A DNA stretch of 64,000 nucleotides from contig DXJG01000002.1 in the NCBI GenBank assembly GCA_019056805.1, forward strand, positions 39,855 to 103,854, read 5' to 3'. This DNA is from Candidatus Baldrarchaeota archaeon (GTDB lineage Archaea; Asgardarchaeota; Baldrarchaeia; Baldrarchaeales; DXJG01). This document shows, one piece after another, positions 1 through 10,031 of the stretch (position 1 is the stretch's first letter; each line of letters begins with the position of its first letter). The notes under the pieces were generated by a model. The model did not search any database and had not been told where the DNA came from. It worked only from the letters and a program-made list of their open reading frames with translations. A program made the translations under genes and the position numbers.

Positions 1-395
1 ATTCCATAATTGAGATTATTTATACAAATAACAAAAAGATCTATGTTTCTTCTCGCGGCGTGAATAAGATGATTACCCCCAATACCTACCAAATCTCCGT
101 CTCCACTAATTACGACAACATTCAATTCTGGACGAGCTAACTTTAAGCCAGAAGCAAATGCAATAGGTCTTCCATGAGTAGTATGAAGCGAATCAGACCT
201 AAAGTATGGAGATACGCACCAAGCAGCACATCCTATTCCAGATACAAAAGCAAAATTAGATAAATCACGAGAACCAGTTTCTTCTAGTGCTTTTAGAAAG
301 CAGTTTATTACAATTCCGTTACCACATCCAGGACAAAATGCCGTAGGTAATACTTCTTCCCGTAAAAACTTTAAAGCAAAATGTTTATTAGTCAT
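1..395 (-). CDS. korB: 2-oxoacid:ferredoxin oxidoreductase beta subunit (partial, runs off window start)
   Basis: Reverse-strand translation gives MTNKHFALKFLREEVLPTAFCPGCGNGIVINCFLKALEE...VVISGDGDLVGIGGNHLIHAARRNIDLFVICINN; CPGCG and TPP-binding GDGD motifs; overlaps korA by a TAATGA junction. Absent from the ORF track because it is truncated. Confidence 0.9.
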   Translation of the reverse strand, partial: MTNKHFALKFLREEVLPTAFCPGCGNGIVINCFLKALEETGSRDLSNFAFVSGIGCAAWCVSPYFRSDSLHTTHGRPIAFASGLKLARPELNVVVISGDGDLVGIGGNHLIHAARRNIDLFVICINNLNYG

Positions 396-1570
396 TACAC
401 CGCCCTCCTTCTCAGAAACCTCTTTATCTCAGAAAGTATTTCTTCTGGTGTTATCATTTCTCCTCCACCAATTTTTGATATAGCTTTAACATGTGCTTCA
501 CAGCCCGCAACTCTTTCTACTTCATATACTAATTGCCCAAGGTTCATTTCAGGAACTAAAATAAAATTCACTTTTTCCGCTAATTTTCTTACAATTTTTT
601 CGGGAAAGGGCCAAATAGTTCGTAGCCTTACATGACCGACCGTTATACCTTCTCGCCCCGCTAATTCAATAGCATCATAAACTGATCGTGAAGTGCAACC
701 AAATGAAACAATACCTATATCTGCGTTCTCAATGTTTTGTATTTCAACATCAATTATTTTTTCCGCATTTTTTCTGATTTTATTTACAATTCGTGTCACA
801 AGTTTTCTATGTACTTCAGGATCAACAGTTTTCCTATATCCATATTTGTCATGTGTAGACCCAGTAATTAAAAGATTATAACCATCTCCTATTCGAGGCA
901 TAGGAGGAATTTCAGTTTCACCTACACCGCCAAAAACGGGTTCGCTAAAGGAACTAGGTTTTTTTCTATTATATATTTCTATTTTTTCAGGAGGAGGAAC
1001 GTGTACTTTTTCCCACATGTGCCCTATGATCTCATCTGCTAAAATAATGACAGGAACTCTGTAGAGTTCAGATAAATTAAACGCTCTTATAGTTAAATCA
1101 AACATTTCCTGAGGAGAATTTGGAGATAAAACGATAACTTCATGATCACCATGCGTCCCCCATCTAGCCTGCATGACATCCCCTTGGGCTGCCTTTGTAG
1201 CTTGACCAGTACTCGGCCCAACACGTTGAATATCGACAATAACGCAAGGAGTTTCAGTCATGCAAGCATAACCAATATTTTCCTGCATTAGACTGAATCC
1301 CGGACCAGATGTCGCAGTCATAGCTTTTAATCCGCCCCAAGAGGCCCCAATCACAGCGGATATGGACGCAATTTCATCTTCCATTTGAACGTATATACCT
1401 CCAACTTCTGGCAGCCTTTTAGCCATGTGTTCAGTAATTTCAGAAGCTGGAGTTATAGGATAACCAGCAAAAAATCTGCAACCAGCAGCTATTGCACCTT
1501 CCGCACATGCTATATCTCCTTGCCAAAAGTGTGTACCGCTCAAAACCTGTTTATCTTGTTTGTTAATCAT
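395..1570 (-). CDS. korA: 2-oxoacid:ferredoxin oxidoreductase alpha subunit
   Basis: ORF translation contains GCRFFAGYPITPASEITEHMA and GPGFSLMQENIGYA, typical of KorA; adjacent to korB. Confidence 0.9.
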   Translation of the reverse strand: MINKQDKQVLSGTHFWQGDIACAEGAIAAGCRFFAGYPITPASEITEHMAKRLPEVGGIYVQMEDEIASISAVIGASWGGLKAMTATSGPGFSLMQENIGYACMTETPCVIVDIQRVGPSTGQATKAAQGDVMQARWGTHGDHEVIVLSPNSPQEMFDLTIRAFNLSELYRVPVIILADEIIGHMWEKVHVPPPEKIEIYNRKKPSSFSEPVFGGVGETEIPPMPRIGDGYNLLITGSTHDKYGYRKTVDPEVHRKLVTRIVNKIRKNAEKIIDVEIQNIENADIGIVSFGCTSRSVYDAIELAGREGITVGHVRLRTIWPFPEKIVRKLAEKVNFILVPEMNLGQLVYEVERVAGCEAHVKAISKIGGGEMITPEEILSEIKRFLRRRAV

Positions 1571-1733
1571 TTTAACACCTCTAGCACTAATGCATAAATT
1601 GCCTTCTTTGTCAACAAAATAAATTTACCTACATTTTTAATTTATAATTAAGGATTAAATTTATGGTTATAATTTTGACTACCATACCAAACAAATCTAA
1701 CGTTCCAGTAGCTCAATTCTCCAGAACATTGAG

Positions 1734-3911
1734 GTGAAAGGGTTGGCAAAACGTAGAGTTGTTGAAGAAGTGTTAAAAATCATGAACAAGAAAGAACAAA
1801 TCAGAAATATAGGGATAATTGCTCACATAGACCATGGAAAAACTACTCTTACAGATTCTCTCCTAGCCGGAGCCGGTTTACTTTCTCCAACTCTTGCTGG
1901 CCAAGTTAGAGCACTAGACTACATGGAAGAAGAACAAAGACGTGGTATAACAATAAAAACCGCAAACATATCCCTTCTTCACAAGCTAGAAAATAAAAGG
2001 TACGTTATAAATCTTGTTGACACACCTGGACATGTAGATTTTTCAGGTAAAGTTACTAGAGCACTTAGAGCAATTGACGGAGTAGTAGTTGTTGTCGATG
2101 CAGTTGAAGAAATAATGGTACAAACTGAAACAGTAACAAGACAAGCATTAGAAGAAAGAGTGAAACCCGTTCTTTTCATAAACAAGATCGATAGACTTAT
2201 AAAAGAACTAAAACTTTCACCAGAAAAAATCAAAGAAAAATTGGAAAGGATAATCCAGAATTTTAATACACTCATTGAAAATTTTGGAGAAACCCTCTTC
2301 AAAAAGAAGTGGAAAGTTAAGCCGGAGGATGGATCAGTTATCTTCGGAAGTGCACTTCATAAATGGGGATTCACAATCCCTATAATCAACGAATTGGGGT
2401 TAAAATTTAAAGATATAATTAAATATTACCAAGAAGAGAATATAAACGAGTTACAAGAAATTTTACCACTTCATAAGGCTATACTAAGTGCGGTAGTGAA
2501 ACATTTACCTAATCCTATTATGGCACAGCAATACAGAATACCAAAAATATGGCATGGAAGTCTCGAATCAGAAATTGGACAAGCGATGTTACGTTGTGAC
2601 GATAACGGACCGATGATGTTCTGTGTTACTAAAGTGGTTATAGATCCTCACGCAAAACTAGTGGCAACAGGAAGGATATTTTCAGGAACAATAAAGGAAG
2701 GGCAGGAAGTTTACTTATTAAATGCAAAAGAATCGTGCAGAATACAACAAGTAGGCATGTACATGGGAGCTATTAGAGAAATTGTTAAAGAAATTCCAGC
2801 AGGAAATATAGCAGCAATAACTGGTCCAGAAAGAATCAGATCTGGAGAAACTGTAGTTGAATTAGGATACGAAACAAAAAGTATGCCTTTTGAAGAAATA
2901 AAATATATCACGGAACCAGTGGTAACATTAACGATTGAACCTGAAAAACCACAGTATCTTCCTAGAATGGTAGAATTTCTAAAAAAATTATCAATACAAG
3001 ATCCAAACCTACTAATTTCAATAAACGAGGAAACCGGAGAATATCTATTATCAGGAATTGGAGAACTCCATCTCGAAATAGCAATAAAGGAACTAGAAAA
3101 ATTAGGAGTAGAAGTAATGACATCACAACCTATTGTTGTATACAGAGAAACAATTAGAACACAGGGAGGACCAGTAATCGTAAATAGCATTAATGAATTA
3201 AATTCCGTTGTACTTAAAGTTGAACCTTTGGACAAAAAGATACTAAACTTCTTATTAGAAGGTCGTCTTACTCAAAAAGAAGATAAATCGGTTATTAAGA
3301 TCTTAACTAAAAAGATGAAACCATATTTTAAAAATACCGAGCAGATATGGGCTATCGAAAAACATGGAAACATCCTAATTTATGAAGGAGAAATAAACGA
3401 AGAAATTGCAAACGTAAAGAACTCGGTTATTACCGGATTTAAATGGGCATGCGAATCAGGACCACTTTGCAGCGAACCTCTACGAGGATTAAAAGTAGTA
3501 ATTCAAGAATTAAAAGTGCATAAAAACCCAGAACTGAGAGACTCCTCCCAGATAATACCCATGATCAAGAATGCTATATTTAAAGCAATACTTGCAGATA
3601 ATCCCACAATTTTAGAACCCATATATAAAATACAAATTAGAACTCCACCCGAAACGATGAAAAACGTACTAAGCGTATTATCGCAGCGAAGAAGCGATAT
3701 ACTTAACATAGAACATCGGGGATTTGATGCATTTATAACAGCAACAATCCCAGTCGGCGAAAGTTTTGGGCTTGCAGCTGAACTTAGATCAAAAACATCT
3801 GGAAGAGCGTTCTGGCAAATGCAATTTTCAAGCTGGGAAGAATTACCGGAAAACATAGTAAACCAAGTAATTAACGAAGTAAGAAAGAGAAAAGGTATGA
3901 GGGTCGAATAA
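1734..3911 (+). CDS. Translation elongation factor EF-2 family GTPase lacking the diphthamide His (aEF-2 or aEF-2 paralog)
   Basis: AHIDHGKTT, DTPGHVDF and NKIDR G-motifs; C-terminus GRAFWQMQFSSWEELP...RKRKGMRVE. Diphthamide loop reads VHKNPELRDSSQIIP instead of LHxDAIHRGxxQxIP. Confidence 0.93.
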   Translation: MKGLAKRRVVEEVLKIMNKKEQIRNIGIIAHIDHGKTTLTDSLLAGAGLLSPTLAGQVRALDYMEEEQRRGITIKTANISLLHKLENKRYVINLVDTPGHVDFSGKVTRALRAIDGVVVVVDAVEEIMVQTETVTRQALEERVKPVLFINKIDRLIKELKLSPEKIKEKLERIIQNFNTLIENFGETLFKKKWKVKPEDGSVIFGSALHKWGFTIPIINELGLKFKDIIKYYQEENINELQEILPLHKAILSAVVKHLPNPIMAQQYRIPKIWHGSLESEIGQAMLRCDDNGPMMFCVTKVVIDPHAKLVATGRIFSGTIKEGQEVYLLNAKESCRIQQVGMYMGAIREIVKEIPAGNIAAITGPERIRSGETVVELGYETKSMPFEEIKYITEPVVTLTIEPEKPQYLPRMVEFLKKLSIQDPNLLISINEETGEYLLSGIGELHLEIAIKELEKLGVEVMTSQPIVVYRETIRTQGGPVIVNSINELNSVVLKVEPLDKKILNFLLEGRLTQKEDKSVIKILTKKMKPYFKNTEQIWAIEKHGNILIYEGEINEEIANVKNSVITGFKWACESGPLCSEPLRGLKVVIQELKVHKNPELRDSSQIIPMIKNAIFKAILADNPTILEPIYKIQIRTPPETMKNVLSVLSQRRSDILNIEHRGFDAFITATIPVGESFGLAAELRSKTSGRAFWQMQFSSWEELPENIVNQVINEVRKRKGMRVE

Positions 3912-4129
3912 CCTATAAACTAAACCATATTTCATTTCTATTTCCTAAAGTTGATCATAAAAATATTTTTAGTGATCTCATATTTATCTTTGCTATTAAA
4001 TATGTGTTTTAAATCTACTTAATGATAAAACCTCAAAATAGGGAGTGTATTATTCTCCACAATTATAGCATATATTATGTTTATAAAAACATAAAAAATA
4101 AAACATAAAGTGCCTTAAGATAGAATTAG

Positions 4130-4207
4130 GCGGGGCTAGTCTAGCCTGGTCTAGGACGCCGGCCTCCCAAGCCGGTTACCCGGGTTCAAATCCCGGGCCC
4201 CGCACCA
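4130..4207 (+). tRNA. tRNA-Gly (anticodon CCC), CCA encoded
   Basis: Acceptor GCGGGGC/GCCCCGC, D-arm GTCT..GGAC, anticodon stem-loop GCCGG-CCTCCCAA-GCCGG region, T-arm CCGGGTTCAAATCCCGG, 3' ACCA. Confidence 0.93.
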
Positions 4208-4271
4208 ATTATTTATCAAAGGGATAGGAGAAATAGGATAATTTTACTTGAATAAAATTTTTATAACCAGA

Positions 4272-4760
4272 TTATAGGTTTATTTCTGTTGTTTCCTTTT
4301 CTGTGCTGAGTACAACACATGTAAGTGTCTTTTCTACCCCTTTAACTAATCTTAACCTGTCTACAATGAATTTTCCTAGTTCTTCTACGTCTTTTACTTT
4401 GACTTTGAGTAGAAGATCCCAGTTCCCAGTTATGATGTGAACTTCTTGAACTTCTGGGAATTTCGCTATTTTCTTTGCTACTTCTCTTTGTGATATTTGT
4501 TGTTCTGTCTTAGGTGTTTGATAGGTAAATGACACTAAGATAAAGGCAGTTGTGTTTTTCCCCAATTTTTCCGCATTCAGGACTGCTTTATATCCTTTGA
4601 TTATTCCTTGTTTTTCTAATCGTTTTATCCTTGCAAAAACTGTTGTTATCGGAGAGTTTATTCTTTTTGCTATTTCTCTAGCTGTTAATTTACAGTTCTC
4701 TTGAATTAAATTTAATATTTTTATATCTTTTTCATCTAGTTTCATTTTTCTCATCTGCAA
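4272..4760 (-). CDS. Lrp/AsnC family transcriptional regulator
   Basis: N-terminal HTH LDEKDIKILNLIQENCKLTAREIAKRINSPITTVFARIKRLEKQGIIKGYKAVL plus RAM-like domain. Confidence 0.92.
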   Translation of the reverse strand: MQMRKMKLDEKDIKILNLIQENCKLTAREIAKRINSPITTVFARIKRLEKQGIIKGYKAVLNAEKLGKNTTAFILVSFTYQTPKTEQQISQREVAKKIAKFPEVQEVHIITGNWDLLLKVKVKDVEELGKFIVDRLRLVKGVEKTLTCVVLSTEKETTEINL

Positions 4761-5176
4761 TAATTACATATAAACCTATATATTTTTAGCTATTTTTTCA
4801 ATTTTCACATATATTTCGTAAAAAATTTAATATAAGTTGATATCGAAGTTGTAGAGATAATTCGACCATAAAGGAGTATGGAATTTTATTATTTTGTTCT
4901 TAAGTTCTCTATGGAACTTGAAGATTGGGTATAAATAATAAATATTTGAGAAATGGGGGTTATATTTTGTTTTCAGATCTCAAGATCTTCTTCATAGCTC
5001 TTGCTCTGTGGGGCTGGATTTCAACATCTTGGGGTAAAGGCATCCAGTACTATTTTTGCGTATTAACTAATTAAATATATTACTTTCGGCTAACTCTCCC
5101 TTAGTAATACAATTAAAGGCACATGTATCATAATAAAGTAATAGATGGTAGTTAAGAAAAATGTGAGGAGACAATT

Positions 5177-6364
5177 TTGTCAAAAGATGTATTCGAAGAA
5201 GAACTAGGAAGACCTTCAATCTTTAAAGATGAATCAAAACTTTCAATAGACTACGTACCTCCCTCGCTTCCACACAGAGAAAAAGAACTTAGAACACTAG
5301 TTAGGACTTTTAAAATTTTACTTGAAAAACCTGGAAGCAAAAGTTGTAAGATACTAATTTCTGGAAGCGTAGGTACAGGAAAAACGGCTTTAGCGAAACT
5401 TTTTGGAAAATTGATATCTAACGAAGCACAACAACGCGGTGTTAACCTCCATTATATTCACATAAATTGTAGACGAGATAAAACAGAATTTTTAGTCCTA
5501 AAAAGAATCGTACATTATTTTAATCCCAGTTTTCCAACAAGGGGTTTTTCTCCAGAGGAACTTCTTTTCGCCCTACAAAAAACTTTAGATAATCATGAAG
5601 CATTTCTCCTAATAACTCTAGATGAACTTGATTTTTATATTAAAAAAAGTGGACCCGAACTACTATATGACCTAACAAGACTTTACGAAGAAAAATTGAA
5701 TGCTACACAAAGAATTTCGTTGATCGGTATAGCGAAAGATATCTCTTGGATGAGTTTAATAGATTCTAGTACACTAAGCACGCTACAACAAAATGTTTTA
5801 TATTTAGCTAGATACACTGCCTCGCAATTAAGAGACATTTTAGAAATGAGAGTAAAAGAAGCATTTTATGAAGGATGTGTGTCAGAAGATGCTATTAACT
5901 TAATTGCTGATATTGCAGCAGAATGGGGAGACGCTAGATACTCTCTGGAACTTCTTTGGAGAGCAGGAAAATATGCTGAGGCAGAAGGGGAGTTCAGAGT
6001 TTTACCTGAACATGTCAGACAGGCAAATGCTGAAATTCATCCAGTTATAAGAAAAGAAATTTTACTTGACCTACCCCAACATCATAGACTTCTTCTTCTA
6101 GCTTTAGCAAGAAAATTAAAGAAAAACGAAAAAGCGTATGTAACTATGGGTGAAATCGAAGATCTCTATCACATCGTATGCGAAGAATATGGGGAAAAAC
6201 CACGAGGACACACCCAAATATGGAACTATATTCATGATCTAGAAAGCTGTGGAATTATAAATATAAAGCCTTCAGGACCGGGGCTTCGTGGGAAAACAAC
6301 ACTCATAAGTTTACCAGATGTTCCTGCAACACTCTTAGAAAAGGAACTAATGTCCTTACTTTGA
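5177..6364 (+). CDS. cdc6: Orc1/Cdc6-type replication initiator (AAA+ ATPase)
   Basis: Walker A ISGSVGTGKTALAK, Walker B LLITLDELD, C-terminal winged-helix region with YVTMGEIEDLYHIVCEEYGEKPRGHTQIWNYIHDLESCGII. Confidence 0.9.
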   Translation: MSKDVFEEELGRPSIFKDESKLSIDYVPPSLPHREKELRTLVRTFKILLEKPGSKSCKILISGSVGTGKTALAKLFGKLISNEAQQRGVNLHYIHINCRRDKTEFLVLKRIVHYFNPSFPTRGFSPEELLFALQKTLDNHEAFLLITLDELDFYIKKSGPELLYDLTRLYEEKLNATQRISLIGIAKDISWMSLIDSSTLSTLQQNVLYLARYTASQLRDILEMRVKEAFYEGCVSEDAINLIADIAAEWGDARYSLELLWRAGKYAEAEGEFRVLPEHVRQANAEIHPVIRKEILLDLPQHHRLLLLALARKLKKNEKAYVTMGEIEDLYHIVCEEYGEKPRGHTQIWNYIHDLESCGIINIKPSGPGLRGKTTLISLPDVPATLLEKELMSLL

Positions 6365-6657
6365 AGGTGAAAACTATGAGCATGCAAAATGAAAAACTAC
6401 AAATAGAGAACGTTCTCTCATCTCGTGGAAGGGTAAAAATTATAAAAATACTTGCAAAAGAAGAGGAACTAAATATTTCAGAAATTGCGAAAAGAGCTGG
6501 ACTTAATCATAGCACTGTTGTACAACATCTAGAATATCTATGTAAAGTAGGTCTTATTCAAGAAAAAACATTCGGTCGCATTAGAATTTATAGATTAAGA
6601 ACCGAAAACACGAAAGTTAGAGCTTTAAAAACACTTTTTTCGCTCTGGGAAAGCTAA
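6361..6657 (+). CDS. ArsR-like winged-helix DNA-binding protein
   Basis: HTH: SSRGRVKIIKILAKEEELNISEIAKRAGLNHSTVVQHLEYLCKVGLI; start overlaps the cdc6 stop. Confidence 0.85.
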   Translation: MKVKTMSMQNEKLQIENVLSSRGRVKIIKILAKEEELNISEIAKRAGLNHSTVVQHLEYLCKVGLIQEKTFGRIRIYRLRTENTKVRALKTLFSLWES

Positions 6658-6691
6658 TAAACACATTCTACTCATTCTGGAGGGGTTCTAA

Positions 6692-7528
6692 ATACCCAGA
6701 TACGCCTTCAAATTAGCTTATCTCGGTACAAAATACAGTGGATACCAAAGACAACGTCATGCAAGAACAATCGAGGGAGAAATCATAAAGGCTTTCGAAA
6801 AACGTGGACTAATTCAAAAAAACAAACTTAAGCAACTTAAATACGAATACGCAAGCAGAACAGATGCACTTGTACATGCAACAAGCCAAGTAATAGCACT
6901 CACGCTTCCCATTAAAATAAGCATAACAGAAATAGACGAAGTAAACTCTCTTCTTCCCAGAGACATAAAAATCATAGGTTACACGCAAGTATCTCCCAGT
7001 TTTAGTCCAAGATATGATGCAATTTACAGACATTACAAGTACATAACCCCGCATAAAAAAGAAAACTTAACTTTAATGAAATATTTTTCGAAACTAATTT
7101 TAGGAATTCACGACTTCAAAAAAATCTCAAGTCGAAAAACAACAAAAAATACACTTAGAAGGCTTATTGTAATAAACATTAAAAAGCATGAGAATTTTTT
7201 ACACATAGATATCATAGGAAGAAGTTTCTGTCGTGGAATGATAAGAAAAATAATATCGTTATTAATAGAGGCCGGAAAAGGAAACATAAAATACAACGAT
7301 TTGTCTTTGTTGCTAAACCCAATAATTACCAAAACATTAGCCTTAAAACACGCTTCTCCTAGCAACCTAATACTATACGATATAAAATATTCAGTAACTT
7401 TTCACCGAGTCTCAAAAGCAATAGCCGAACTTATCGACCACATTAATTACGAACTTAACAACAACGAACTATCAGAACAAATATTTATGTCTTTTAAATC
7501 ATATCTTGCTAAAAATCAATTACTTTAA
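6692..7528 (+). CDS. truA: tRNA pseudouridine synthase TruA, apparently with an ATA start codon
   Basis: In-frame translation from 6692: I/M-PRYAFKLAYLGTKYSGYQRQRHARTIEGE...YASRTDALVHATSQ...SPSFSPRYDAIYRHYKYI...GRSFCRGMIRKI. SD GGAGGGG at 6679-6685; in-frame TAA at 6689-6691; no ATG/GTG/TTG until 7076. Confidence 0.88.
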   Translation: MPRYAFKLAYLGTKYSGYQRQRHARTIEGEIIKAFEKRGLIQKNKLKQLKYEYASRTDALVHATSQVIALTLPIKISITEIDEVNSLLPRDIKIIGYTQVSPSFSPRYDAIYRHYKYITPHKKENLTLMKYFSKLILGIHDFKKISSRKTTKNTLRRLIVINIKKHENFLHIDIIGRSFCRGMIRKIISLLIEAGKGNIKYNDLSLLLNPIITKTLALKHASPSNLILYDIKYSVTFHRVSKAIAELIDHINYELNNNELSEQIFMSFKSYLAKNQLL

Positions 7529-8773
7529 CAGTTTTATTATTTCTTTTGAAGTCTTATCAGTACCCACAATAAAAGCAATTTCTTCTTCATTAAATCTAAA
7601 CCACTTAGCTAACTTCGCTCCCATCTCCGGATTATTTTTAAATATAACCCTTATAAATGGCAAAAACTCATTAATAGCCCTTACTACCGAAGTATGACAT
7701 CTTTTCTTAATTTTTTCTCCAATGCTTTTTTGCAGATCTCTTTTTCCTTTTGTTGCTTTCATCTCTTTAAGCCATGTAGGAAAATTATATTTAACAAATC
7801 TAAATTTAGATTTATCACGCGCCAAAGCCACACCAGCTGACATAAGCTCAAGCGCATAAGGTAGAAGTTTCCAATTTTGTTCCCGTTTAATCCTCCCAAG
7901 AAATACATCTGCACGCGAAAGAGCATCATAAGCTTTTGCTAATTCTACAACATCTTCCATATGATGAGGGATATTTTCATTTATCCAATACATAAGCATC
8001 TCATAATCAACATCCGCTGTACTTAAAGCAAATGTAGCCGTTTTAGCCGTTTTAGCTGAAAAAAGCATCCTTAAAACTTCAAAAACATTCTTTTCTCTAT
8101 CTCTCCGAGCAAGAATACTTAACATATCCTTTGTCAAACGTTTTCTTCCTTCTGCTAATGCTTGAAGATCATTTATAGCGGAACGAAGATCACCCTCAGC
8201 ATTCTTTGCAATTTCTTTCAAAATCTCCGCGTCAGCAATAATTCCTTCTTTCTGACAAATCGAACGAAGAACCTTAACAATATCCCACATAGTTAGTCTT
8301 TTATATTCTATAAGTTCACAATACCGTCTTAGTGAAGCAAATCGAGGATCCCACGGATCATTTGCAGTAAGAACAACAGGAAATCTCGAACTTTTGATAA
8401 CATCTATAATAGCTCCAAGTCCACCTCTATCCTCCTTGCCACTAAGACCATCAATTTCATCAATTAAAACAATTTTCCCTTTCTTGGCAAAAAGAGAGGA
8501 TTGCATAGCAGCAGAACCGGCGACACGCATAACACTTCGAACATTCCTCGTATCACTAGCGTTCATTTCAATAACTTCGTAACCTAACTCATTTGCAACG
8601 GCATAAACACTAACGGTTTTCCCAGTACCAGGTGGACCGTAAAGTAAAATTCCTTTACTACCAGGTTTCCATTCTCTCACAAGTTTCAATAATTTCATAG
8701 CAGCATCAGTATTTTTAACTATTTCAGAAATCCTTCTTGGAGCATATTTCTCTGTCCAGGGAACAACACTCAA
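7520..8773 (-). CDS. rfcL: Replication factor C large subunit
   Basis: [46 protein letters not shown]. Confidence 0.95.
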   Translation of the reverse strand: MSVVPWTEKYAPRRISEIVKNTDAAMKLLKLVREWKPGSKGILLYGPPGTGKTVSVYAVANELGYEVIEMNASDTRNVRSVMRVAGSAAMQSSLFAKKGKIVLIDEIDGLSGKEDRGGLGAIIDVIKSSRFPVVLTANDPWDPRFASLRRYCELIEYKRLTMWDIVKVLRSICQKEGIIADAEILKEIAKNAEGDLRSAINDLQALAEGRKRLTKDMLSILARRDREKNVFEVLRMLFSAKTAKTATFALSTADVDYEMLMYWINENIPHHMEDVVELAKAYDALSRADVFLGRIKREQNWKLLPYALELMSAGVALARDKSKFRFVKYNFPTWLKEMKATKGKRDLQKSIGEKIKKRCHTSVVRAINEFLPFIRVIFKNNPEMGAKLAKWFRFNEEEIAFIVGTDKTSKEIIKLLK

Positions 8774-8779
8774 ACTATT

Positions 8780-9748
8780 CTATCCCCCCTGCATTTGAGC
8801 ACCCGCAAGAGCAAAGTGAGCAAGTAATGCACTTAACTGAATATCTTCGTGAGCTCCCTCACTAAGTCTAAAATCGATTTCTCCAGTATACTCTGCCAGT
8901 CTAACTTTCCATTCCTCGGAAATATCTAAGTTATAGATTTCTCGATGAATTTGTCGCACAATATCACTACCAGAAAGACCATAAGTAATAAGAAGCTCAT
9001 ATAACTTCTTTCTAGCCTCTATAAATCTACCCGAGAGAGCCAATTTAATCATTTCTCTAACTTCTTCAGGTCTGGCTCTTCCAGTAACCTTGTAAACAGT
9101 GTCCGAATCAACTGTTGTACCTAGAGCGGCTGCCGCCTGCAAAGTATTAATTGCTCTTCTCATATCCCCTTCTGAAACGTAAAGAATAGCTTGGACACCA
9201 TCCTCAGTTAGATTTACATTCTCCTGTTCGGCAATCCATTTTAATCGCTTAGCAACATCCTCTTCTTTTAAGGGCGCAAAACGGAAAACAGCGCACCTAC
9301 TTTGAATCGGCTCAATAATTTTTGAAGAATAATTACATATTAAGCAAAATCTCGCGGTACGTGTATATTTTTCCATAGTTCTTCTTAAAGCTTGCTGTGC
9401 ATCGGCAGTCATATTATCTGCTTCGTCTAAAGCTATAATTTTTACAGGCACATCTCCTATGGCTCTAGTACGGGCAAAATCTTTAACTCGAGTTCTAATA
9501 ATATCTATACCCCTTTCATCACTAGCATTAAGTTCAAGAAAGTTTTCTTCAAAATACTTACCAAAAAGATCGCGAGCAAATGCTAATATCGCAGTAGTTT
9601 TTCCAGTTCCAGGCGGACCTGCAAATAGTAAATGCGGAAAGTCTCTAGTTTTTACAAAATGTTTTAAACGTGACACGATTTCTTCTTGATTAACTATATC
9701 ATCCAAGGTTCTAGGTCTATATTTTTCTGTCCACATCATTTCAGACAT
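8780..9748 (-). CDS. rfcS: Replication factor C small subunit (no intein)
   Basis: [58 protein letters not shown]. Confidence 0.96.
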   Translation of the reverse strand: MSEMMWTEKYRPRTLDDIVNQEEIVSRLKHFVKTRDFPHLLFAGPPGTGKTTAILAFARDLFGKYFEENFLELNASDERGIDIIRTRVKDFARTRAIGDVPVKIIALDEADNMTADAQQALRRTMEKYTRTARFCLICNYSSKIIEPIQSRCAVFRFAPLKEEDVAKRLKWIAEQENVNLTEDGVQAILYVSEGDMRRAINTLQAAAALGTTVDSDTVYKVTGRARPEEVREMIKLALSGRFIEARKKLYELLITYGLSGSDIVRQIHREIYNLDISEEWKVRLAEYTGEIDFRLSEGAHEDIQLSALLAHFALAGAQMQGG

Positions 9749-10031
9749 TCAAACACCACCCTCCGGCCATCATAAAATCCAATCACCCGTCTTCGTATAT
9801 ACTTTCCTAACACAACTTAAATAACTCTCGGTATATACCATTCTAAGATATTACAAATACACTAAATTTAAAATCAACTAATTTCACGGGGTATTTCTTA
9901 GGGTCTTAGTCAACTGGGCAATTTAATTACTTTCCTCAATAGGGATACAATTTTTTAATTTAAAGTTGTGAAGAAAATAAGTTTAGATAGGTCTATATAA
10001 GCAAAAGAATGATAAACATTTTCTAGTAGTG

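Noticed and set aside
2711-3235. 174-aa antisense ORF within the EF-2 gene
   Set aside because: Shadow ORF over a strongly conserved coding frame.
7076-7528. 150-aa ORF as a stand-alone gene
   Set aside because: It is the C-terminal part of TruA; homology continues in frame upstream to 6692.
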